From NCBI GenBank assembly GCA_905215465.1, contig CAJMPT010000003.1:1-64000 (forward strand): DNA of 64,000 nt. Direction: 5' to 3'. Below are positions 57,837-64,000 of the stretch, in pieces. The number at the start of each line of letters is the position of its first letter. Position 1 is the first letter of the stretch. Origin of the DNA: an uncultured bacterium (GTDB lineage Bacteria; Actinomycetota; Coriobacteriia; Coriobacteriales; Atopobiaceae). The position numbers and the translations under genes were made by a program. The notes beneath the pieces are model-generated. The model worked only from the letters and a program-made list of their open reading frames with translations. It searched no databases and had not been told where the DNA came from.

Positions 57837-59015
57837 CTACGCCTCGGGCGTGCTGGCCTTCTTGTGGTAGAGGCTCTCGAAGCGCAGGGCGTAGAGGGCC
57901 AGGAGAAGCACGGCGGCGCCCGTGATGGGGGCGCCCGCCAGGGCGGGCACGTTGTAGGCCGCGCCGGTGTTGAGAACGGCCTGCCCAATCTGCGCGCCGA
58001 TGGCGTTTCCGCCGTTGAAGGCCACCTGCACGCAGGCGGAGCCGATCATCTCTCCGCCGCCCTGGCCCACCTCGACCATGGCCAGCTGCTGGGCGCTCGA
58101 GGGGAAGAACAGGCCGCAGCAGCACAGCGCCATGAGGATGGCGGAGCTTGCCGGGGAGCCGGAGAACGCGTAGATGAGCAGCATGGTCACGCAGGCGATG
58201 AGCTGGCCGATGGCGGAAGCCCAGCCGGGGGTGAGTCGGTCGCCCGCGCGTCCGCCCAGCTGGGAGCCGACGATCATGCCCAGGCCGCCCAGCACCAGCA
58301 GGGCCGGCAGCGCCGTGGCGCTCCAGCCGCCGACGGTCTCGAGCCAGGGGGAGACGTAGCTCCACCAGCAGAAGATTCCCGTGTTGCCCAGAAGGACCGC
58401 GCCCAGCACGATCCAGGGGCCGGGCTTGCCCAGGAAGCGGAACTGTCCGGCAAGGCCCGCGTCGGCAACGGCCTCGATCTGCGGGACGAGCCTCCAGATG
58501 AGCAGGAGCGAGCAGAGCGCCCACGCGGCCACAAAGACAAACGCGGCGCGCCAGCCCACCATGCCCGCAAGGAGCGTTCCGAAGGGCACGCCGATGGTGT
58601 TGGCGAGGGTCTGCCCCAAGACCATGACGGCAACGGCGCGGCCTTCCTGGCCCTTGTCGGCCATGGCTCGCGCGACGATGGTGGCGGTGCCAAAGAAGGC
58701 CCCGTGCGGCACGCCCGAGATGAAGCGCGCCACGGTGAGCATCCCGGCGCTAGGAGCCAGGGCGGCCATGGCGTTGCCCACGAAGCACAGCAACATGAAG
58801 GCCATGAGCAGCCGCTTGGGGGCAATGCTATGGCCAAACACCAGGATGAGGGTGCCAAAGCAGACGCCGATGGCGTAGGCGGAGATGAAGCCTCCGGCCT
58901 CTGGAACGCTGACGCCAACGCCCGCGGCGACGTTGGTGATGATGCCCATCAGCACGAACTCGGCAAATCCCAAGGCAAACGCGCCGGCAGCCAGCGCGAT
59001 TAAGCCCTTCTTCAT
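57837..59015 (-). CDS. MFS transporter, drug/sugar efflux type
   Basis: A 392-residue major facilitator with twelve predicted spans. The signature RFISGVPHGAFFGTATIVAR and the loop GNAMAALAPSAG are shared with AraJ/PbuE/CmlA-type exporters. The substrate is unknown; arabinose-like sugars, nucleobases or drugs are possible. Start ATG at 59015. The gene has a good minus-strand promoter, TTGAAA-16-TATACT, at 59074-59101, and is divergent from the ABC exporter genes. Confidence 0.88.
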   Translation of the reverse strand: MKKGLIALAAGAFALGFAEFVLMGIITNVAAGVGVSVPEAGGFISAYAIGVCFGTLILVFGHSIAPKRLLMAFMLLCFVGNAMAALAPSAGMLTVARFISGVPHGAFFGTATIVARAMADKGQEGRAVAVMVLGQTLANTIGVPFGTLLAGMVGWRAAFVFVAAWALCSLLLIWRLVPQIEAVADAGLAGQFRFLGKPGPWIVLGAVLLGNTGIFCWWSYVSPWLETVGGWSATALPALLVLGGLGMIVGSQLGGRAGDRLTPGWASAIGQLIACVTMLLIYAFSGSPASSAILMALCCCGLFFPSSAQQLAMVEVGQGGGEMIGSACVQVAFNGGNAIGAQIGQAVLNTGAAYNVPALAGAPITGAAVLLLALYALRFESLYHKKASTPEA

Positions 59016-59073
59016 GCGTGATACCTCCAGACGCGGCCGTTCGCCGACCGCAAGTGTGTAAATTGCCCGAGCC

Positions 59074-59101
59074 AGTATACGGGCATCTAAACTCGTTTCA
59101 A
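59074..59101 (-). promoter_or_regulatory. Promoter of the MFS gene
   Basis: On the minus strand TTGAAA (59101-59096), 16-bp spacer, TATACT (59079-59074). Confidence 0.55.
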
Positions 59102-59156
59102 CAAAAGACTAGTTGGCGATGCGTTGCGGCACAGTTGCTCACCAGGAGGTCTCGCC

Positions 59157-59858
59157 ATGCCTTACATAGAGTTTGCGGACGTCGTGCGCGCGTATGGCTC
59201 CGGCTCCACCCTGGTACATGCCCTTGACGGCGCGAGTTTTGCCGTGGAGAAGGGCGAACTCGCCGTCATCCTGGGCCAGTCCGGCGCGGGCAAGACCACG
59301 GCCCTCAACATCCTGGGCGGCATGGACCGCGCCACCTCCGGCCGCGTGGTGGTGGGCGGGCGCGACGTGAGCCACGCCACCGAGGACGAGCTGGTCATGT
59401 ACAGGCGCGAGGACGTGGGCTTTGTCTTTCAGTTCTACAACCTGGTGCCCAACCTCACCGCGCTTGAGAACGTGGAGCTAGCTGCCCAGATCTGCCCGGA
59501 CTCGCTGGACGCGGAGGAGACGCTTTCCAAGGTGGGGCTGGCCGAGCGCCTGGCAAACTTCCCGGCCCAGCTCTCTGGCGGCGAGCAGCAGCGCGTCTCC
59601 ATCGCCCGCGCCCTGGCAAAGAACCCAAAGATCCTGCTCTGCGACGAGCCCACGGGCGCCCTTGACTACCAGACGGGCAAGCAGATCCTGCAGCTTTTGC
59701 AGGACACCTGCCGCAGGGACGGCATCACGGTCATCATCGTCACGCACAACGCGGCCTTGGCGGACATGGCCGACCGCCTCATCCGCTTCAAGAGCGGCCG
59801 CGTGACCCAGATGAGCGTGAACCCCAGCCCCGTGCCCATCGCGCAAATCGAGTGGTAG
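59157..59858 (+). CDS. ABC exporter ATP-binding protein (MacB/LolD-like)
   Basis: A 233-residue ATPase: Walker A GQSGAGKTT, signature LSGGEQQRVSIARA, Walker B ILLCDEPTGALD, and switch histidine VTHNAAL. This type partners FtsX-like permeases, as encoded next. Start ATG at 59157 follows AGGAGG; a longer frame exists upstream without support. The two genes are 11 bases apart. Confidence 0.92.
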   Translation: MPYIEFADVVRAYGSGSTLVHALDGASFAVEKGELAVILGQSGAGKTTALNILGGMDRATSGRVVVGGRDVSHATEDELVMYRREDVGFVFQFYNLVPNLTALENVELAAQICPDSLDAEETLSKVGLAERLANFPAQLSGGEQQRVSIARALAKNPKILLCDEPTGALDYQTGKQILQLLQDTCRRDGITVIIVTHNAALADMADRLIRFKSGRVTQMSVNPSPVPIAQIEW

Positions 59859-59869
59859 GGGCACGCGCG

Positions 59870-62800
59870 ATGGCCCACAAGACCACGTCAGCCCCGCGCT
59901 CGGCCTTTGGCACCGGCGTCCTGCGCACCGTCCGTGGGAGTCTCAAGCGCTTTGTGGCCCTGGCGACCATCTGTGCCCTGGGCGTGACCATGATCTGCGG
60001 CCTCAAGGTGGCCTGCATTGACCTTCGGGCCTCCGCGGACGCCTTCTTTGATGCCCAGAACCTCTTTGACCTGCGCGTCCAGTCCACGCTGGGCCTGACC
60101 GACGACGACGTCAGCGCGCTTGCCGCCCTTGACGGGGTGGAGTCGGCCGAGGGCGGCTGGGTGGAGAGCTGCTACACCGCCGTGGGCTCCTCGTCCGAGA
60201 AGGTGGACGTCAAGGCCCTGAGCCCCTCCGGCATGAACCAGCCCCACGTGCTCGACGGCCATCTTCCGGTGACTGCCGACCAGGTAGCCGTGACCAGGAG
60301 ATTCCTTGACGAGAGCGGCCTTTCCCTGGGCGACGAGGTCACCTTCCGCGGCGCCTCCGACGGCGAGAAGGGCGCGGGCGCGGACGGCGCGGATGCCGGC
60401 GCCGACGCCTCCTCGACAGAGGTCTTTTCTCGCCAGGCGTACACCATCTGCGGCGTGGTGCTTGACCCCACGGACATCAACGCCGGCAACGGCACGATGT
60501 CGTTCCGTGCGAGCGGAGGCTCCCAGTACGCGTTCTTCGTGCTGCCGGCCGCGGTGACCACAGACGTGTATACGGCCGTCTACCTGAGCGTTGATGGTGC
60601 GGATAGCCCCCTTTGCTACTCGGCTGGCTACGAGGCCTCCGTTGACGCCGTCAAGGCCCGCGTGGAGGCCATCAAGTCCGAGCGCGAGGCCGCCCGCCGC
60701 CAGGGCATCCTGGATGACGCCGGCTCCCAGATAGACTCTGCCGAGAAGGACGCGCTCGCGCGGCTGGGTGACGCGGCCGCCCAGCTGGACGACGCGCAGG
60801 CGCAGCTCGACTCCGGCGCCGCCGAGCTTGCGGACGGTCGCGCCCAGCTTGACGCCAAGTCCGCGGACGCCGCCTCGCAGCTTGACGCGGCGCAGGCCCA
60901 GCTCGATGCCGGCCGCGCGGAGCTTGTCGCCAACCAACGGCAGGTCACGGACGGTCTGAACCAGATTGCCGCGGGCCTGGGCTGCGACGTCGACGGCATT
61001 GGCGACGCTCTGGCTGCCAGGCGCTCCCAGCTCTCTGAGGCAAAGGGGCAGATCAAGGCAAGCGCCCAGATGCTTGCCTCCCTCATGGGCGATGAATGGC
61101 CCGCCGAGGCGTGGTCTCGCCTGGAGGGCGCCCAGACGCCCGAGGAGGCCCGGGCTGCGGCGGCAGACGTCAACGCCGTCCTGGTGCCCTTTGTGAGCAA
61201 GGCCCAGGGCGCCATAGACGACCTTGTGACCGTCGTGGAGTCCGACGAGTTCCAGCAGCTCAGGGACACCTACCAGAACCTCCCGCAGTGGCTGCGCGAC
61301 CGCGTTGACGCCGCCGTGGCCCAGGCTCCCGCCACGGTTCAGAAGCTCCTGCGCGCCATCCTGGAGATGCCCACCGACCAGATGGCCTCCCAGCTGCGCG
61401 ACCTGCGCTCCCAGGTGGGCCAGCTCTCGGGGTTGGCCGACGGCATGGTGCAGATCGTGGAGGGCCAGGCCCAGCTCGACGAGGCGGAGGCGGGCTGGAG
61501 GCGGCTCGTGGCGGCCCAGGCCCAGCTTGACGCCGCGGCCGCGCAGCTCGCAGACGGCCAGGCCCAGCTTGACGCCCAGCGCGCGAGCGCCCGGGCCCAG
61601 CTCGACGATGCCGCGCGCCAGCTCGCGGATGGCGAGGCCCAGCTCGCAGACGGCCGCTCCGAGCTCGAGGAGGGGCGCGCCGCCTACGAGCGCGAGCGTG
61701 CGGACGCCCTGGCCAAGATAGCCGAGGCTCGCGGCCGCCTCTCGGACGTGGACGAGGCCACCTGGTACGTCCAGACGCGCGATGCCCTCTCCAGCTACTC
61801 CTCCGTGGAGTCCGACGGCTCCTCCATCGAGGCCATCGGCACGGTCATCCCCATCGTGTTCTTCGTGGTGGCGGTGCTCATCAGCCTCACCACCATGACG
61901 CGCATGGTCGAGGAGGAACGCGGCCTCATCGGCCTCTACAAGGCGCTGGGCTATTCTCGCCGGAAGATTCTCTCCAAGTACGTGCTGTATGCGGGTACGG
62001 CCTGCCTGGCGGGCGGCCTTGTGGGCAACATGCTGGGCTTTGTGGTGCTGCCGCTCATCCTCTTCACCATCTTCCAGACCATGTACGCCCTGCCGGCCTT
62101 CCTGCTGCAGTTTGACGTGGCCTACGCCGTGGGCTCCGTGGCCCTGTTTGCCCTGGGCATTGTGGGGGCGACGGCGCTGACCTGCCGCCGGGAGCTTGCC
62201 GAGCAGCCTGCCGCCCTCATGCGCCCCAAGGCCCCCAAGGCCGGAAGCCGCATCCTGCTGGAGCGTGTGCGCCCGCTGTGGCGCCGTCTCTCCTTCCTCA
62301 ACAAGGTCACGGCCAGAAACATCTTCCGCTACAAGCGCCGCTTCCTCATGACGGTCTTTGGCATCGCGGGGTGCACGGCCCTTCTGGTCTGCGGCTTTGG
62401 CATCAGGGACACGGTGCTCTCGCTCTCCTCCAGGCAGTACGGCCAGGAGGGCGTCAGCCGCTATGACCTCATGCTCGTGACCTCGGCGGCGGATCTTGAG
62501 GGCGTGGCGCAGGACCTCGACGCGGATGCGCAGGTCCAGAGCTTCCTGCCGGTCTGCGTTGACTCCGTCACGGTGAGCCATGGGGACGCCGCCGAGTCCA
62601 TGCAGGTCTACGTGGTGCCCGACGGCCTTGACCTCTCGGGTTACGTGAGCCTGACCGACGATGCCGGCAATGCCATTGACCTGGCCTCCGTTGGCACCGT
62701 CATCACCAAGAACGCCGAGCAGGTCCTGGGCTTCTCCGCAGGGCAGCAGGTTCACGTCCAAGACTCCTCCCTTGCGGAGGCAGACGTTCCCGTGGCGGCA

Positions 62801-63421
62801 ATCTGCCAGAACTACCTGGGCAACTCCCTCTTCGTGACCGAGTCCGCCTACCGTGAGGCCTTTGGCACGGAGCCGCAGCTCAACGGGCTTCTCGTCAGTC
62901 TGGGCGGCACGGATGCCCAGAAGATCGCGCTCTCCGAGCGGCTCTCGGCCGACTCCCGGACGCTCTCCGTGGTCTCCACGGCAAAGCTGGTGCAGGACTT
63001 CTCCAGCGCGTTCACGCTCATCAACACCGTGGTCTACGTGGTCATCGTTCTTGCGGCGGCGCTCTCGTTCACCGTGGTGTTCACGCTCTCAAACACCAAC
63101 ATCTCCGAGCGGGAGCGGGAGCTCGCCACCATCAAGGTGCTGGGCTTCAAGAGGCCGGAGGTCCACCGCTACATCAACAAGGAGACGCTCATCCTCACGG
63201 GCCTGGGCGTGGTTGCGGGACTTCCTGCGGGCTATGCCCTCACGCGCAGCCTCACGTGGATCCTCAAGATGCCCTCGCTCTACTTTGACGCCCTGGTGGC
63301 CTGGCCCAGCTACGTGCTGGCGGCGGCCCTGGCGTTTGCCTTCACCCTGGCCGTCAACGCCTTGACCAACCGCGCCCTCGACCGCGTGGACATGGTCGGC
63401 GCCCTCAAGTCCGCCGAATGA
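59870..63421 (+). CDS. FtsX-like ABC permease with long extracellular coiled coil
   Basis: A 1183-residue permease. N-terminal span near residues 28-48, then an extracellular region containing two stretches of heptad-like AQLDxGxAEL repeats (about residues 290-365 and 535-620), predicted coiled coil, then a first FtsX domain (about 650-790), a second extracellular domain and a C-terminal FtsX domain ending RVDMVGALKSAE. With the upstream ATPase it forms a MacB-like exporter or envelope-remodelling system. GTG at 59852 is an alternative start. Substrate unknown. Confidence 0.88.
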   Translation: MAHKTTSAPRSAFGTGVLRTVRGSLKRFVALATICALGVTMICGLKVACIDLRASADAFFDAQNLFDLRVQSTLGLTDDDVSALAALDGVESAEGGWVESCYTAVGSSSEKVDVKALSPSGMNQPHVLDGHLPVTADQVAVTRRFLDESGLSLGDEVTFRGASDGEKGAGADGADAGADASSTEVFSRQAYTICGVVLDPTDINAGNGTMSFRASGGSQYAFFVLPAAVTTDVYTAVYLSVDGADSPLCYSAGYEASVDAVKARVEAIKSEREAARRQGILDDAGSQIDSAEKDALARLGDAAAQLDDAQAQLDSGAAELADGRAQLDAKSADAASQLDAAQAQLDAGRAELVANQRQVTDGLNQIAAGLGCDVDGIGDALAARRSQLSEAKGQIKASAQMLASLMGDEWPAEAWSRLEGAQTPEEARAAAADVNAVLVPFVSKAQGAIDDLVTVVESDEFQQLRDTYQNLPQWLRDRVDAAVAQAPATVQKLLRAILEMPTDQMASQLRDLRSQVGQLSGLADGMVQIVEGQAQLDEAEAGWRRLVAAQAQLDAAAAQLADGQAQLDAQRASARAQLDDAARQLADGEAQLADGRSELEEGRAAYERERADALAKIAEARGRLSDVDEATWYVQTRDALSSYSSVESDGSSIEAIGTVIPIVFFVVAVLISLTTMTRMVEEERGLIGLYKALGYSRRKILSKYVLYAGTACLAGGLVGNMLGFVVLPLILFTIFQTMYALPAFLLQFDVAYAVGSVALFALGIVGATALTCRRELAEQPAALMRPKAPKAGSRILLERVRPLWRRLSFLNKVTARNIFRYKRRFLMTVFGIAGCTALLVCGFGIRDTVLSLSSRQYGQEGVSRYDLMLVTSAADLEGVAQDLDADAQVQSFLPVCVDSVTVSHGDAAESMQVYVVPDGLDLSGYVSLTDDAGNAIDLASVGTVITKNAEQVLGFSAGQQVHVQDSSLAEADVPVAAICQNYLGNSLFVTESAYREAFGTEPQLNGLLVSLGGTDAQKIALSERLSADSRTLSVVSTAKLVQDFSSAFTLINTVVYVVIVLAAALSFTVVFTLSNTNISERERELATIKVLGFKRPEVHRYINKETLILTGLGVVAGLPAGYALTRSLTWILKMPSLYFDALVAWPSYVLAAALAFAFTLAVNALTNRALDRVDMVGALKSAE

Positions 63422-63425
63422 TACG

Positions 63426-63460
63426 AAGTTGACAAAGGGACAGTCCCTTTGTCAACTTTT
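63426..63460 (+). terminator. Intrinsic terminator of the ABC exporter operon
   Basis: AAGTTGACAAAGGGA pairs perfectly with TCCCTTTGTCAACTT around CAG, then TT. Confidence 0.85.
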
Positions 63461-63535
63461 GCGGGGAAGTTGCGAAGCCGAGGCTGGGTGGCGGACGGCC
63501 TCGCCCAGATGCTAGAATGCGGCTCGTAACACGTG

Positions 63536-63611
63536 CGCCGTGACTGACGGGTTAACGCGGGAGACCGCGGGGGAGCAGCGCGCGAACACATGCCGACCGT
63601 CTGGGCAAGCC
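63536..63611 (+). ncRNA. ZTP (pfl) riboswitch
   Basis: The conserved blocks of the ZTP/pfl aptamer are present: GTGACTGACGG in the 5' half and GCCGACCGTCTGGGCAA in the 3' half, joined by a variable helix. It lies upstream of an IMP cyclohydrolase gene, a usual ZTP-riboswitch target in purine synthesis. TAGAAT (63513-63518) is a candidate -10. A terminator whose 5' arm overlaps the aptamer's GGGCAA forms the expression platform; ligand binding should prevent it. Confidence 0.9.
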
Positions 63612-63640
63612 GCGCTCTCTGCCGAGGGTGGCTTGCCTTT
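63604..63640 (+). terminator. Expression-platform terminator of the ZTP riboswitch
   Basis: GGCAAGCC (63604-63611) pairs with GGCTTGCC (63630-63637), followed by TTTTGCGTCTTTT. The 5' arm shares bases with the aptamer's 3' conserved element, consistent with mutually exclusive folding. Confidence 0.85.
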
Positions 63641-63714
63641 TGCGTCTTTTGGCCCTTCTGGCAGGCACCCCCTCGCCCTCGGCGAGCGCACGGCTCACGT
63701 CGAAGGGATGTCAC

Positions 63715-64000
63715 ATGCAAGACCTGACCGAGCTCCTGCGCAACAACCCCTACCCCGGCCGCGGCATTGTGGTGGGCAAGGACTGCGTCTACTACTGGAT
63801 CATGGGGCGCAGCGCCAACAGCAGGAACCGCGTCTTCGTTCCCACCGAGGACGGCATCCGCACCGAGGCCCACGACCCGGCCCTCCTGGAGGACCCGAGC
63901 CTCATCATCTACCACCCCGTCCGCACCATGGGAGACGCCCTGGTGGTGACCAACGGAGACCAGACCGACACCATCGTCGGCGCCGGGGACTTCCGCCGCG
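63715..64000 (+). CDS. IMP cyclohydrolase, 5' part (cut by window edge)
   Basis: The first 95 codons of a gene continuing past the window. It begins MQDLTELLRNNPYPGRGIVVG and includes YYWIMGRSANSRNRVF, matching the IMP cyclohydrolase-like family that replaces the cyclohydrolase part of PurH in several anaerobes. It closes the inosine ring in purine synthesis. ATG at 63715 follows GAAGGGATG. It lies directly downstream of the ZTP riboswitch, supporting the purine role. Confidence 0.85.
   Translation, partial: MQDLTELLRNNPYPGRGIVVGKDCVYYWIMGRSANSRNRVFVPTEDGIRTEAHDPALLEDPSLIIYHPVRTMGDALVVTNGDQTDTIVGAGDFRR

Noticed and set aside
1..64000. tRNA, rRNA, CRISPR arrays, transposases, prophage genes and replication origin.
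   Set aside because: None was recognised by reading; a covariance-model and HMM search would be needed for a firm negative, especially for tRNAs.

Overview
The window is about 64 kb of high-GC, densely coding DNA. It most resembles a strictly or facultatively anaerobic, host-associated actinobacterium of the class Coriobacteriia (Olsenella/Atopobiaceae-like). This is an inference from gene content: an oxygen-sensitive class III ribonucleotide reductase (NrdD/NrdG), a glycyl-radical enzyme with its activase, the GGGtGRT/NifU-like scaffold pair, several PTS systems, an ECF transporter, a DegV protein and a ZTP-controlled IMP cyclohydrolase. No rRNA, tRNA, CRISPR array or intact transposase was seen.

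Layout. 1-4.0 kb: GGGtGRT protein (cut by the window edge) and its Fe-S scaffold partner, then a DMT exporter, NudC and a HAD phosphatase. 4.1-9.1 kb: leuA, leuC, leuD, leuB, preceded by a leucine-rich leader peptide and an attenuator. 9.1-11.8 kb: a cytoplasmic BMP-like protein and an overlapping metallophosphoesterase. 11.9-21.5 kb: an alpha-glucan/maltodextrin locus (lipoprotein, two permeases, LacI regulator, MalQ and GlgP in one unbroken frame, MsmK-type ATPase) with three identical-type LacI operators. 21.5-25.4 kb: HAD phosphatase and an MgtA-type P-ATPase with a possible leader peptide. 25.8-31.5 kb: a 5.5 kb block holding an uncharacterised glycyl-radical eliminase, its activase, a GntR regulator and a fructose-type PTS EIIBC, bounded by 107-bp direct repeats. 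31.5-39.1 kb: a second HAD phosphatase, MsrA, and NrdG and NrdD separated by a KdpDE-like two-component system. 39.5-44.0 kb: aminotransferase, nitroreductase, flavin reductase and RecQ. 44.2-47.6 kb: an ECF transporter preceded by a Trp-Trp-Trp leader peptide and attenuator, which points to tryptophan as its substrate. 47.8-54.1 kb: a mannose-family PTS (IIAB, IIC, IID) with its GntR regulator, divergent from deoC, manA and an RmlD-like reductase. 54.3-64 kb: DUF2798 protein, MarR, DegV, an AAA/DUF4143 ATPase, MFS exporter, an ABC exporter pair and a ZTP riboswitch upstream of a truncated IMP cyclohydrolase gene.

Regulation stands out. Two ribosome-mediated attenuators (Leu, Trp), a ZTP riboswitch, a possible leader-controlled MgtA, a likely tandem NrdR box upstream of nrdD, and several palindromic operators for the local LacI, GntR and MarR regulators can be read directly. 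The least explained system is the glycyl-radical enzyme/PTS block: the enzyme carries a Cys-x-Glu active site, unlike pyruvate formate-lyase, so it is probably an eliminase acting on a sugar- or polyol-derived compound that I cannot name.
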